Source: a virus. From it: a stretch of 64,000 nucleotides of DNA. Where the stretch lies: the IMG/VR virus record IMGVR_UViG_3300025138_000035, positions 1 to 64,000 of that record; one strand, 5' to 3'. A program made the translations under genes and the position numbers. This document shows, piece after piece, positions 25,101 through 34,914 of this stretch (position 1 is the first letter of the stretch; the number at the start of each line of letters is the position of its first letter). The notes under the pieces were generated by a model. The model was not told the origin of the DNA. It worked only from the letters and a program-made list of their open reading frames with translations, and ran no database searches.

Positions 25101-26958
25101 ACCGGTTATGAAACAACCAACAAAAACTGAAAAACAAAAACAAGAGGTTGCGAAGATAATAGTTAGAAAGTTGTTAACTGAATGTGATTACTTTAATTTA
25201 GTTAAAGAAAGTTCGCCAATGGTTTATAACGGAATAAAAGAAAAGTTAAAGTATTTTCAACCAGCATTTCATTCTACCACACCCGAAGGTTTAAATTCAA
25301 GACTAACGTTTCTACAACAATGTATTAGACCTGGTGATACAATTCCCGTTATTGGCGATGATGGTAGACCAACCGAGTTTAACGCTAAGAATACTTCATT
25401 TGGGGCTCCTCCAATATGTATATTAAGGATTGGTGATTTTTATCACACTAAGATAGCCATTAACCAAATATCTATAAGTTATGAGCCATTAACTTTTGAT
25501 TTGAATCCGGAAGGAATCGGAGTCCAACCAATGTTAGCGGATATTAATATGTCATTTTTCTTTATAGGTGGTCAAGGATTAAAAGAGCCCGTTAATCGAT
25601 TACAAAACGCCCTTTCATTTAATTACTATGCAAATACTGAAGTTTATGATGATAGGTCTGTTGTTACAGAAGAAAGGGAAGAGTTAAATCAAGAGATATG
25701 GGAGTCGATAGAAAGTAACGTAACGTTTGGTTCTGATAATAGACCAACTAATGAGGACATACCAACTAAAGGGGTTACAATTGGAACAGTTAAAACTGAA
25801 GAAATAACAACTTACCCAACAACCGATATTAGTACTGCTAGTGGTCAAACTTCTTTTAAAACAATAATGGCGACTGCGGTTGAGGATGTTAAAAATTACG
25901 CGAACTCAATTACCGAATCACTCACTCAAGTTGCCACAACATATTCTATAGACGGATTAGCGTACTTTACTGATGAAAGAAATTATACTGATGGTAAAAC
26001 AACGGGGTACTTTACTGATGGATTCACTGGTAACACTACCGATACTAATTTATTTGGTAAACCAAAAGAGGACGAGTTACAAAACAAAATAAATAATCTT
26101 TTTGATGAAATAATTGATGATGTAAACACGGATAACTCACCACTTCTAAAAAAAATACAAAATAAAAATTTCACAAACGCAGATATAGATTTATATAAAT
26201 TTAATATAATCACTTTGATTAATGAAGTTAAAACAAACTATATATCGGATTATATGAGTGTTATGCCAAAAGTTGTAAATAATCAACTAAGCCTAATCAA
26301 TACCATAGATAAAGTAAGTTTTGTGATGACTAATACGGATGGGTTTGCGGATAAGGCAAGAAATGTACAACAAGAATTGGAAGCCACTGATAATGTTGAC
26401 AAAACCTCTAAAAACGCAAATAACACTTACGAGGAAATAGAAAATGATATGGTGACTTTAAGTACTGACTTACAGGAATTTTATGACCAAATATTTGATG
26501 ATAATAAACAATTAGTGGAAAAACCATTTAAACCCGATTATTCATTTTCAATAGAATATCAAGATGAGGGGTTATATTATTCTCGATTTATGAATGCTAT
26601 GTATCAAAAAATACTAAACGATAAGGACAATGTAATATTAAAATTACTAAATGATAGGTTAAGTGGTATTAATAAGTGGGACAGATACGTCAATAATATC
26701 GTAGATGACTTACAAAGGGACTATGAAAAAGTACAAAGAAAAACTGAAAGAGAGTTAGATAGATTTAGTAAACGTAGCTCAGTTAGGAAGTTTAACGACT
26801 ATTCACCATTTACTAAAGAAAAAGAAAGAATATTTTATTATGTAAACGTACCTAAAGATAGTATCAATTCAATTAAAGATGGGTACTTTAACGACTTATA
26901 TTCTGGATTAAACACGGGGGGTAACAACTCATATAACGGAAAAATAACATTTAATTAA
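22198..26958 (+). CDS. Giant baseplate/hub structural protein with OmpA-like segment
   Basis: 1586 residues. No enzyme motif in the first half. Residues about 800-875 include VKILLDGSASSPNTAPYNKSL followed by SSRRISSVTQYM, which resembles the OmpA C-terminal fold that binds peptidoglycan (the YNxxLSxRR portion). Residues 1085-1160 (FGAPPICILRIGDFYHTKI, then FFFIGGQGLKEPVNRLQNALSFNYY) form a strand-rich segment of a kind I have seen in central tail proteins of T4-like marine phages. The C-terminal 350 residues are helical and charged. It lies between the tape measure and the gp53-like gene, which fits a central baseplate or hub role. Exact T4 counterpart unclear. Confidence 0.6.
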   Translation: MSLSPLSFDSTENFRKKLLVKNLQPYNSDGFTPASQPGQSEVIINDIGVIDSQEVEVIGSDEGNYAYVKNQYGPEGGFGEPKSIDDVTFINSVTSFSNTLNLDMSQGIPALVGKSPYNTFIASSYNPFTLLTSQNPQGNNGSLSQDSDLARIAAESLKTEFQYRIAEETFQQTIGRVNAIDALSDPFDLLGIITGNKSVIERDWKISVPKSLIGKGLDFISRVSGIYSPYSWIPGDYFSAEPKQMYLNQIANKITGFFDKRGVLKLPTEKTGMQIFLDNTGGGQRSRLFHGLRLNRYIPDYNRNFLTDLFTKVPKQNYYVGSSQQEMRDIVAPAESLPLDQDGNKTQVPVYGYDEIAKIYENEKRDNIYQFGLNQTSTYDGSGLQGGFTWVSPKYKDRAGQKVGKGAEFFGTIDTDWNEQGVQNTFTATQSVDGTGNYDFTPGSILDNTQKLINAADEVVGVRKLQHVGNAIDQVSKVFHDGTRELTKGSRVIAYKDVDGDIVGQEYCRVFTKDTPYFSMADLQKTEGITTANRRFTYSVLDSTYNLNIAPMRGNETTNLTGNDFSPEGVKKYMFSLENLSWRTSRKKGFTYQDLPHCERGPNGGRIMWFPPYDMKVSETNSANWNTNEFLGRPEPIYTYNNTTRNGNLSWKIVVDHPSILNAIVDKELANQSNNNKVTSIVDSFFAGCRKYDIYELALRYPQFTYSDIYEIIVNSPVPEEVKESFDTINADIPGTEDPATVEYVDKIKESTYDFSYYFDNDIPGPPTTSSLTTQESYPETLSNYIALQSVYTATTNNKNGVKNFFETNILTGETKGPLYQTQEFLKGVGEALNAGSTVKILLDGSASSPNTAPYNKSLSSRRISSVTQYMLPLTPLNSEKTLQQWKDDGKLIIEEFTGGEEVIINGVDCTADLTGVDKIYSTQAMTCRQVYFHSVVETPYQEEIQVTDEENTPGVLDTVTETVTPEKPVMKQPTKTEKQKQEVAKIIVRKLLTECDYFNLVKESSPMVYNGIKEKLKYFQPAFHSTTPEGLNSRLTFLQQCIRPGDTIPVIGDDGRPTEFNAKNTSFGAPPICILRIGDFYHTKIAINQISISYEPLTFDLNPEGIGVQPMLADINMSFFFIGGQGLKEPVNRLQNALSFNYYANTEVYDDRSVVTEEREELNQEIWESIESNVTFGSDNRPTNEDIPTKGVTIGTVKTEEITTYPTTDISTASGQTSFKTIMATAVEDVKNYANSITESLTQVATTYSIDGLAYFTDERNYTDGKTTGYFTDGFTGNTTDTNLFGKPKEDELQNKINNLFDEIIDDVNTDNSPLLKKIQNKNFTNADIDLYKFNIITLINEVKTNYISDYMSVMPKVVNNQLSLINTIDKVSFVMTNTDGFADKARNVQQELEATDNVDKTSKNANNTYEEIENDMVTLSTDLQEFYDQIFDDNKQLVEKPFKPDYSFSIEYQDEGLYYSRFMNAMYQKILNDKDNVILKLLNDRLSGINKWDRYVNNIVDDLQRDYEKVQRKTERELDRFSKRSSVRKFNDYSPFTKEKERIFYYVNVPKDSINSIKDGYFNDLYSGLNTGGNNSYNGKITFN

Positions 26959-26960
26959 TT

Positions 26961-27278
26961 ATGAGATATTGGAATAGATACACCGACTTTTTAGTTAATG
27001 GACAACAATCGGTTGTTCCGTTTGTTAGAATACCCTCAAAACCTTCAGATAAGAGATTTATCTTTAGAACTGGTCGTAGTCGGTTAGATAAATTAAGTTT
27101 TGAGTTTTACGAATCACCATATTTTGGTTGGTTAATATTGGCCGCAAATCCACAGTATGGTGGTTTAGAATCTAATATACCCGATAATGCACTACTTTTT
27201 ATACCATTTCCCTTAACAAATTCTTTGCAGGATTACAAAGCGGCAGTGGAACAACATTTCTTCTACTATGGCAGATAA
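26961..27278 (+). CDS. Baseplate wedge protein, gp53 / LysM-like
   Basis: 105 residues. The segment RFIFRTGRSRLDKLSFEFYESPYFGWLILAANP...IPDNALLFIPFP is a LysM-like fold: a short strand, a helix carrying LDKLS, then W-I-ANP and a closing IPxP strand. Tail protein X of P2-type phages and gp53 of T4 use the same fold to hold the baseplate hub and wedges together. It starts 2 nt after the preceding stop and overlaps the hub gene by 11 nt, so the three genes are translated as a unit. Confidence 0.72.
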   Translation: MRYWNRYTDFLVNGQQSVVPFVRIPSKPSDKRFIFRTGRSRLDKLSFEFYESPYFGWLILAANPQYGGLESNIPDNALLFIPFPLTNSLQDYKAAVEQHFFYYGR

Positions 27279-30200
27279 TAAATTTTTCGGTAATGATAAG
27301 GTTTATGTTCAAACTGAATATGATAATGTTGTTGTAATTGACCCTAATAAAGTAGTCAATTCTGATGGTACAGTAGAGGAGCGCAATGTTAAACAAGAAA
27401 ACCTTATTACTTACGCTAATTTAGAGGCTAGAGTTATTCCAAGAACGAAACTGGCTATCGGTTCTAATTATGGTGATAGCGTTAAAAATGTGGGTGTGGC
27501 TCAATTAAAGGTTAACTTTATGGAAGGTAACCCACAAAATCAAAAAGAACCTAATGTTAATTTAGGGGGTAAAGAATCCGAAGACCCAAAATATTTTGAT
27601 TCGTCATGGACCGACCAATTTTTACCTGGACAAAATAACATGGGTGAAAACGATATTTTTAGTTCAGGAAGAGGTGTCGACACTCAACTATTAGGTATTA
27701 CTCGAATTAATATTAAGATGAATCCGGCTTTTGTTCCGACAGTTACTATTGAAATGACAGACGTACAAGGGAGAGTTTTATTTGAAAGAGGTGATAAATC
27801 ACCATATTCTATATTCATGAACTTACCTTACCCAATTTTTATATTAACGGTAAAAGGTTATTACGGAAAGGCGATTAAGTTAGAGTTAATGTTAAAAGAT
27901 TTTAACGCTCAATTTGACCCTTCAGATGGTAGTTATAGAATTACCACATCATACGTTGCTAGGTCACATGCATTTTTAAAAGATACTTTATTAGATTACT
28001 TATATACCACACCACACATGTACCCAAAAAGTTATGAACTTGAAAATGTTAAAGGTATACCTGTTGGTGGGACAGTGGCGATTGATAAGATAGAAACCAC
28101 TAAAGGGATGGAAAAAATTAAAGAAGTTTATTCCTTATATAAAGCTAAAGGACTTATTTCTGAAGACTTTCCTGAGATAACTCTAAATCAAATGAGAATG
28201 CGATTAGAGTATTTTAATCGATATGTTATGGAGGCTTATTCAAAAGAAGATATGTCGGTATTAAATGATGTGGTTAGATATGAGTCGGCGATTACTAAGT
28301 ATAGACGTAGTTTTTATCCCGCGGTTGGTGAAAACTTTTTTAGCCAATATATTGACGAAGGAGATATATACGTTTTAAATAACACTAAAGCAAGTGTTTT
28401 ATATGGATTAAAAAAAGAACTTAACGAACAAGGACGTAGAGCCGCCATATCCAAATTAATGGTAGGTATTGATGAGGGTAATAAGTCACTGACCGATAAC
28501 CCAACATTTTATAATCCTGGTAATTATGTGATTGATGGGTTAACCCGACCTTCAAAAATTTCTGTTAATATCAAGGCTAATGATTTGATTAGAGAAGATA
28601 TTAATCCAGAAACGATAGATTACAAGGCAACATATATCGTACGAAACAGAGGTACTGAACCTACAGATAAAGATTTGGCCGAATTCGAATCGAAAATTAA
28701 AACGGAATTTGAGGTTTCATCTAAAACTTTTAAAGTTGGAGATGATGGTGAATTACAGGAAGCCAATAAGAAGGTACTCATTACGTTTGGTAGTGTTTTT
28801 AAAGACGCTAATTTTGAAAACGGTAGTTTTTTGGCTAAATTAGGTAAGATTGAAACGACATTTAAGTCTAAGAGAGAGGCTATTGAAGTACAACTATCTG
28901 AAGCGTTAGCTAAAAAAGTGATAAGTTCGGATGTTGGGTTAGGATTTAACCCAACCATGAATAATGTTTTGGCGGTAATATGTGCAAACTCGGAAGCGTT
29001 TTATCGATTAATGGATGAAACTCATACTCGGGCTTGGGACGTAAGAGACAATCCAGTTAGATTAACCGCAATTATGCCTCCCGAAAAATCTTTTGGAGTT
29101 GACGTAGCCAAACAATCATTAAAAACTGTAAAAGTTGAAGGTAAGGCGGATACTTTACAAAATAGTCAGATAGTGTATCCGTGGCCACAATATTTTATTG
29201 AAGAGACGGAAGAAGGTAAAGACGCTAAATATACCCTAACTTATCCTGGAGACCCTTCAGTTATTAATACAATACAAGGATGGGATTACAATCTGTGGCC
29301 AGAAATACAATTTACTGAAGAATATATAACTTCTTCCTTAGAAAAGGACAAACCAAATATTAATATAAATTATGGTAATGAGACTCAAGTTTCTAAATAC
29401 ATTGGAATAAACTCTGTGGAATTCCCATTTAATGAAATACCATATACTAACGAAGAAATGGTTTCATTTTTTTATGAAATGTATGAAAGAACTTATTTAG
29501 GTGCAAATTATAGTAAAGTTGTAAGAAATAATAATTTTAGAAAAACACTTTATACTGTATTAGCTGATTTTGAATCAACAAATATTAAAGAAGGGGTAGA
29601 CAATATTCCTGAACTAATGAAGTTATTAAAGAAATTTCAATTTAATGCGTCAACATTTAATCAATATTTATTGTCGATTTCCAATAACGGTGAGGGTAGT
29701 TATTTCGCTAGAAAATCGAGAGATATATATACTCAAAACTATATAAAGGGTTATGTTGATATAGATTTTGGTATCTATAGTCAAGAAAGTATGAATACTA
29801 ATTCTGTAGAGATTATATCATCAACGGAGTCAGTAAAAGATTTAGAAACTTATATTACGGGAACGTCATCAAATGCAACTACGTTAATGGATGTGTACCC
29901 ATTTAATAATCTTAAATGGTTAAAGGAAAATATTTCTAACGGTAATGATATATCAAATATTGATAGGGCTAATAGTACTACTGATGTTATGAACTTTAAT
30001 ATCCTTAAAAAGACTATCGCAACATTTGACGACCAATCATCCGAAGATATGAGATATAAAAATAATTTTATCACTTATTTCCAATACGAGAAGAACTACC
30101 CATCAAATCCAAATCAAAATATTAGTAATAATAGTGATAGTACGCAGTATCAAACAAATGCTCAGGCTAAAGATTATTATTTAAACAGAGAAAATAAAGA

Positions 30201-33200
30201 TTTTTATTTAACAGAAAGCCCAATAGAATATGGTACCGATTACGATACCGCAACAAATAACCTAACCTCAATACAGACAACATCTCTATTGAATACCCCT
30301 TATTTAACTAATGCGTTATTAAAGGGAGTGTCAGGTGAAACCAACGGAGTAATAAATCCATATGTAGGTTTAGGATATATTTATCTTAATTCATTACCGT
30401 TACCTACACTCAGTGAAAAATATTTAACAAGAAATACTAGCGACGCTGGAGTTAACACGACTAAGTGGGGGGATAATATTTATGCGGGTCTAAGTAAATT
30501 TGCCGCAATACATAAAATACCATATCTTTGGTTATTAAAGTATGGTTCAATATGGCACAGATACAAAGAAGATAAAATAGGTAATGGAGATATTCTTGAC
30601 GGAATATGGAAGGATTTTGATTATGTCAATGCGTATGACCCAATCACTAATGATATAAATAAAGTTTATGATGTACAAAACTATACGGGTGGGAGTACAA
30701 CCTATGTTCCTCAAAAAACTGAAATTGTTCCATTTACTATACCCAACATATTAAATCCAACGTTACCAGGGGTTTCCGTTAACTTTAACTATCAATTCAC
30801 TAAAAACGGATTTTATCCTAAAGTGGTAAATGATACTTACAAATTCTTTACGGGTAAATCGCCTTTAATAGGGTATACCAATACTGAAATGAATGACTTA
30901 TTTAATAATGGTCAATTTAAATTAGGTAAATCACAAAGTAATTTTTTACCTGCGGGATATGACCAAGATAATGTACTTAATACTTTAAGTTATGACAGTT
31001 ACTACCAATATTTTGATATTGAAGGTAACAATAGTTTTGATTTTAATTTATCTACTTTTGAATTGTTATCCGCGATTGGAACGTCAGGAAATACAGGAAA
31101 CACAGTTAATAATTCTAAGATGTTAATAATACCATCTTCAGGTTATTTAAAATTTACACAAGCCCAAAGAGAGTGTCTAAACTCAGAAGGTCACTTAACT
31201 CAAAATATAGACATTAATAACAAGTCTATTCAAAATGGTAATGTTAGGTCATTATGGTCTTCATCCCATTATGGTTATTATAATAATCAATGGGTAAGAA
31301 AACCTAAAACAACTCAATATATTAAAGTTATTGATACGGGAGATACTCAACAAGAGGCCTTTAATATCATTAATAAGGATAATGACAGAGCATATAAATC
31401 TATTGAGGAAATTTTCGCAATATTTTCTAAAGAAATGTTAGATGAGTTTGAAAAACACTTTTTAAATTTTTGTAAAAAAGATAAAGATTATGAAGATATT
31501 GTGTTTAACCCATCGACACCAAATGATGATGAGTATTTAGGGTCATTTAATATTGAATACAATTATAACATTGAAAAAGTTATGGCAAGTTTACTTATTG
31601 TCGATAAACCTGAACTAACAGATAATTCAATAAATGACGCTAAAACTATTTCAGACAAACAAATGGAACAATTTGTTAATTTAAATAAAACACAAATACT
31701 TGAAAGGGATATAATATTAAAAATAGGTAATCCAGGTAGGTTTAGTAGACGAGTATTTGATTCATTCTCATCTAACGAAAGTCTTATACCTATAGACCCT
31801 ATCGATTTTAGTTATTATAGAGAAGGGTCGGTTCCTACAGCAACAAACGCCACCACATTAGTAGGTAGTCAAGGGTCGTCACCTGAGGCTTGGGATGAGT
31901 TATACTTACGTGTCGGTTATTATGATGATTTTGATTTAATGTATAGTGATAACGGTTCGTTTATAACCGATTTTTTCCCAACTATGGATATTCAATTTAC
32001 TAAAGAAAATGTTCGAGATTTATCACAAATTATTAAAGTTTTTATGACTCAAAAAATGAATAATAATGATTTAACTAAAAGTGATTTTCAACAGACGTTT
32101 GATTCATTTATGTCTGGTCAGGTCACATTTCAAAACGACATGTTAAATCAAATATTTAGGACGTTAAATAAAACACTACCCAACGTAAAAGTAAACAATA
32201 CTCAAGTTAGGATTTCTAAGTTAGATGATAAGGGTGGTACTATGAAAACATCATTGTGGGAAACATTTAAAAATTTTAATGATAGGTGGATATCGGGACA
32301 AGACGTTAAAAATAAAACATTGTTCGAACAGTTTTTATTTTTAGACAAAGCAAATAGACCTATTGGAAATAAAGTTATTATTAATATTAATCAATTAAGG
32401 GGGTTCTTGAAAAGTAATAGCGCACAAACAAGTGTCTTAGATTTAATCGGTACAATTTTAGAAAAAAATAATTTTATTTTTATGCCGACACCATCGTACG
32501 CTAATTTTTATGGTAGAAATGAGAGAGTTAAAGAAGGGATGCCAAATCCGGCTTTTAGTGATGTTGCAAATAATACTTTTGGTACTTTTTTAGAAGTTGA
32601 TACTCACACGTCTGAACCTAAATTATTGGCAATTTATGTTGGTAAACCATCAGAAAAATTAAACACCTCACCTGAAAATGATAATTATTTATATGGTGAC
32701 GACTCTTTTGATTTATCAATACCTTCACAAAGTGGAGTTAGGGCGTCCGAAGACGGAGTAACTAATTTTTCAGATAGAAATAAAGTTGTAGCATTTAATG
32801 TAGATTTTGGAAGACAAAACCAAAGTATATTTAAATCAATTAACATTGATATGTCTCAAAGAAAAAATATCGAACCAACATTCCAAGTACTTGCGGATAT
32901 GGGGGCGCAAGCCGATGGTCAAAAAGTAGCTCAACAGTCGGTAAGTTTATATAATTTTTATAAAGCGGCTAGTTATAATTGTAGTGTGACATCTATGGGT
33001 AATGTTATGATTCAACCTACAATGTACTTTAATCTAAGGTACGTACCTATGTTTTACGGTCCTTATTTAATAACAAGTGTGACTCATGATATAACAACAA
33101 GCGATTTTCAAACTAGTTTTGAGGGTGTACGTATGTCAAAATACTCATTAAAAATGCCGGATGGTCTAATATCGAGTGTGAATCGAGAAATTGTACAAAA

Positions 33201-33924
33201 TTATTTATCAGAAGTTAGAAGGATTCCTTCTCTTGCTGGTTCAACCGCTGATACAGTTACCCGTTCAACAAATATAAAAAATAGTTCAAACAAGAGTGGT
33301 GCAAAAACACAAATCACTGATAATCAAAAATGTGTTGCAGTACAAAAAATTAATAAACCTTATGTTGATATTATACGAAAAAGTATTACTCAGACTAAAT
33401 TTAAAACTTTAATTGACGGAAGTAGTAATCTTAACGATAATGTAAAACGATTTATTTTTGGTGTTGGTTATGTTGAAAATGGTAAAGGAACCAATGTGTT
33501 AAGTATAAATAATAATCATTTCAACTTAAAAAACCTTAAAGAAAATGCCAGATGGACAATTAATTTTGAAGAGCAAGTCTGTGTTAATGATAGTGATTAT
33601 GCGGTACCTTATCTCTCATTTAAATCACCAGGGGATTCAATTAACTTTATGAATCAAGTATGTTCACAGTATGAACAAATAATTGAGGCGTTTTTAGTTA
33701 ATACAACAATAAATGGTAATTTACCTAAAACATTTGCGTACTTATGGTATTATACCTTTAGATTTACTACTATGGATAAAGAATTAACTGCTGGTAGTAA
33801 TATTGATGATTCAATTATTGCTTCAGTTAATCACGATTTAAACACAAATACAGAATCAAAACAACTTTTTGATACTGCCGAGAAGGTTTTTAAATCTAAA
33901 ATAAACACTTGGAATACGAACTAA
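27268..33924 (+). CDS. Giant baseplate hub protein with putative muramidase-like C-terminus
   Basis: 2218 residues, the largest complete gene here. Residues about 145-250 (ITRINIKMNPAFVPTVTIEM, YPIFILTVKGYYGKAIKLEL, FDPSDGSYRITTSY) fit the first domain of gp27/gpD-type hubs. Residues 1880-1960 (YNCSVTSMGNVMIQPTMYF, MFYGPYLITSVTHDI, FQTSFEGVRMSKY) fit their last beta domain, with about 1600 residues inserted between them. The end (2020-2160) contains GVGYVENGKGTN (Glu2070), NNHFNLKN and YLSFKSPGDSINFM, resembling glucosaminidase/lysozyme folds. The hub forms the central spike-holding ring; a cell-wall hydrolase there parallels T4 gp5. The enzyme assignment is tentative. Confidence 0.72.
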   Translation: MADNKFFGNDKVYVQTEYDNVVVIDPNKVVNSDGTVEERNVKQENLITYANLEARVIPRTKLAIGSNYGDSVKNVGVAQLKVNFMEGNPQNQKEPNVNLGGKESEDPKYFDSSWTDQFLPGQNNMGENDIFSSGRGVDTQLLGITRINIKMNPAFVPTVTIEMTDVQGRVLFERGDKSPYSIFMNLPYPIFILTVKGYYGKAIKLELMLKDFNAQFDPSDGSYRITTSYVARSHAFLKDTLLDYLYTTPHMYPKSYELENVKGIPVGGTVAIDKIETTKGMEKIKEVYSLYKAKGLISEDFPEITLNQMRMRLEYFNRYVMEAYSKEDMSVLNDVVRYESAITKYRRSFYPAVGENFFSQYIDEGDIYVLNNTKASVLYGLKKELNEQGRRAAISKLMVGIDEGNKSLTDNPTFYNPGNYVIDGLTRPSKISVNIKANDLIREDINPETIDYKATYIVRNRGTEPTDKDLAEFESKIKTEFEVSSKTFKVGDDGELQEANKKVLITFGSVFKDANFENGSFLAKLGKIETTFKSKREAIEVQLSEALAKKVISSDVGLGFNPTMNNVLAVICANSEAFYRLMDETHTRAWDVRDNPVRLTAIMPPEKSFGVDVAKQSLKTVKVEGKADTLQNSQIVYPWPQYFIEETEEGKDAKYTLTYPGDPSVINTIQGWDYNLWPEIQFTEEYITSSLEKDKPNININYGNETQVSKYIGINSVEFPFNEIPYTNEEMVSFFYEMYERTYLGANYSKVVRNNNFRKTLYTVLADFESTNIKEGVDNIPELMKLLKKFQFNASTFNQYLLSISNNGEGSYFARKSRDIYTQNYIKGYVDIDFGIYSQESMNTNSVEIISSTESVKDLETYITGTSSNATTLMDVYPFNNLKWLKENISNGNDISNIDRANSTTDVMNFNILKKTIATFDDQSSEDMRYKNNFITYFQYEKNYPSNPNQNISNNSDSTQYQTNAQAKDYYLNRENKDFYLTESPIEYGTDYDTATNNLTSIQTTSLLNTPYLTNALLKGVSGETNGVINPYVGLGYIYLNSLPLPTLSEKYLTRNTSDAGVNTTKWGDNIYAGLSKFAAIHKIPYLWLLKYGSIWHRYKEDKIGNGDILDGIWKDFDYVNAYDPITNDINKVYDVQNYTGGSTTYVPQKTEIVPFTIPNILNPTLPGVSVNFNYQFTKNGFYPKVVNDTYKFFTGKSPLIGYTNTEMNDLFNNGQFKLGKSQSNFLPAGYDQDNVLNTLSYDSYYQYFDIEGNNSFDFNLSTFELLSAIGTSGNTGNTVNNSKMLIIPSSGYLKFTQAQRECLNSEGHLTQNIDINNKSIQNGNVRSLWSSSHYGYYNNQWVRKPKTTQYIKVIDTGDTQQEAFNIINKDNDRAYKSIEEIFAIFSKEMLDEFEKHFLNFCKKDKDYEDIVFNPSTPNDDEYLGSFNIEYNYNIEKVMASLLIVDKPELTDNSINDAKTISDKQMEQFVNLNKTQILERDIILKIGNPGRFSRRVFDSFSSNESLIPIDPIDFSYYREGSVPTATNATTLVGSQGSSPEAWDELYLRVGYYDDFDLMYSDNGSFITDFFPTMDIQFTKENVRDLSQIIKVFMTQKMNNNDLTKSDFQQTFDSFMSGQVTFQNDMLNQIFRTLNKTLPNVKVNNTQVRISKLDDKGGTMKTSLWETFKNFNDRWISGQDVKNKTLFEQFLFLDKANRPIGNKVIININQLRGFLKSNSAQTSVLDLIGTILEKNNFIFMPTPSYANFYGRNERVKEGMPNPAFSDVANNTFGTFLEVDTHTSEPKLLAIYVGKPSEKLNTSPENDNYLYGDDSFDLSIPSQSGVRASEDGVTNFSDRNKVVAFNVDFGRQNQSIFKSINIDMSQRKNIEPTFQVLADMGAQADGQKVAQQSVSLYNFYKAASYNCSVTSMGNVMIQPTMYFNLRYVPMFYGPYLITSVTHDITTSDFQTSFEGVRMSKYSLKMPDGLISSVNREIVQNYLSEVRRIPSLAGSTADTVTRSTNIKNSSNKSGAKTQITDNQKCVAVQKINKPYVDIIRKSITQTKFKTLIDGSSNLNDNVKRFIFGVGYVENGKGTNVLSINNNHFNLKNLKENARWTINFEEQVCVNDSDYAVPYLSFKSPGDSINFMNQVCSQYEQIIEAFLVNTTINGNLPKTFAYLWYYTFRFTTMDKELTAGSNIDDSIIASVNHDLNTNTESKQLFDTAEKVFKSKINTWNTN

Positions 33925-33949
33925 TTTAAGAAAAAGAGCATTTATCGTA

Positions 33950-33961
33950 TATTTATAAATA
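33950..33961 (+). promoter_or_regulatory. Overlapping late boxes TATTTATA / TATAAATA
   Basis: The palindrome-like tatttataaata carries the box in both orientations and ends 7 nt before the ATG at 33969. Confidence 0.45.
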
Positions 33962-33968
33962 AAACATT

Positions 33969-34193
33969 ATGGATACTAAAGCATTATTAGACCAGTTTTT
34001 GTCAAAAGACACTAGAATAACTGAAAAAAATACGGGTAATGGTTACAAAGAAGTTTGTGATTTAGACACTGGAGATTGTTATACCGTAAGAATGAGAGAT
34101 GGCCTTATAGAAAGAGTTGATAATTCTATGAAACTAAATAGGACTTTAAGAGTTGAAACACCTCATGGGGTAAAAACACTTTTGAACGGTTAA
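33969..34193 (+). CDS. Small protein, unknown
   Basis: 74 residues. An N-terminal helix (MDTKALLDQFLSKD) is followed by short strands (YKEVCDLDTGDCYTVRMRDG, LRVETPHGVKTLL). The two cysteines are ten residues apart. No family recognised. It follows the hub gene after 44 nt, has its own late box, and is followed 13 nt later by an acidic coiled-coil protein. A small virion or assembly protein is the likeliest reading. Confidence 0.5.
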   Translation: MDTKALLDQFLSKDTRITEKNTGNGYKEVCDLDTGDCYTVRMRDGLIERVDNSMKLNRTLRVETPHGVKTLLNG

Positions 34194-34206
34194 AAAAAAA
34201 TACAAA

Positions 34207-34818
34207 ATGTCTATAGATAAGAAAATATTAGAAGAAATAAGTAAATATAATAATATTAACAAATATATTACTGAGCAAGAAACTGACTTACCTGAGCCGA
34301 TTGAAGGTGGTGACCTTGATTTAGAAAGTCCTGAACTTGAGATTGATGATGTACAACCTGTTGATGTTGATTCCGACCCCGATGTTGAAGTTGTGGACGA
34401 ACCTTCATCTGATTCAGATGTTGAAGAGAGTGGAACAGAAGAATTAGATATAACTGATTTAGTTACTACTCAAAAAGATATGTCAACTAAACAAGAGGAA
34501 TATATGGATAGTATGATGGATAGGTTAAATGACCTTACTTCTAAATTATCTGATATGGATAAAATATTAGTTAAAATTAATAGTTTAGAAGATAAAGTTG
34601 AAAAATATCGTCAAAAATCACCTGAAGAAAAGTTACAACTAAGAAGTTTAGATAGTTACCCATATAATCAAAAGTTAACCGATTTCTTTATGGACAAAGG
34701 TCCTGATATGGAAAAGACAGGTAAAAATGAATATGTGCTAACGTCTGATGAAGTAGAAAGTTATTCAGATAGAGATATTAAAGATTCGTTTGATGCACCT
34801 TTAGAACAAGAATATTAA
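34207..34818 (+). CDS. Acidic coiled-coil protein, unknown
   Basis: 203 residues. The N-terminus IDKKILEEISKYNNINKYITEQE is a helical tag ending in ITE-Q; residues 27-85 are extremely acidic (Asp/Glu/Pro/Ser, no aromatic residues), and residues 90-140 form a heptad-like coiled coil (MDSMMDRLNDLTSKLSDMDK). The rest is soluble and helical. This layout would suit a scaffold-like or packaged internal protein, but nothing identifies its function. It is the last gene before the terminator at 34858. Confidence 0.55.
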   Translation: MSIDKKILEEISKYNNINKYITEQETDLPEPIEGGDLDLESPELEIDDVQPVDVDSDPDVEVVDEPSSDSDVEESGTEELDITDLVTTQKDMSTKQEEYMDSMMDRLNDLTSKLSDMDKILVKINSLEDKVEKYRQKSPEEKLQLRSLDSYPYNQKLTDFFMDKGPDMEKTGKNEYVLTSDEVESYSDRDIKDSFDAPLEQEY

Positions 34819-34843
34819 TACCCCTTACATATTATATAAAGTT

Positions 34844-34851
34844 TATAAATA
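34844..34851. promoter_or_regulatory. TATAAATA next to the terminator
   Basis: TATAAATA on the plus strand, seven bases before the terminator stem. It is outside the usual gene-start setting and may be chance. Confidence 0.2.
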
Positions 34852-34857
34852 AAAATT

Positions 34858-34886
34858 AAAGACCATTCTAAATGGTCTTTTTTTAT
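34858..34886 (+). terminator. Intrinsic terminator separating late genes from replication genes
   Basis: Perfect 10-bp stem: aaagaccatt with aatggtcttt around a 3-nt loop, followed by a T-run. It ends the hub transcript 40 nt after the acidic protein's stop. Confidence 0.85.
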
Positions 34887-34914
34887 TTGACTTCATGACT
34901 TTCTTTGTTATATT
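34887..34914 (+). promoter_or_regulatory. Candidate promoter before the single-strand binding protein gene
   Basis: TTGACT (34887-34892), 16-nt spacer, TATATT (34909-34914), directly after the terminator and 50 nt before the ATG at 34965. No TATTTATA box occurs in this gap, in line with early or middle expression. Confidence 0.42.
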
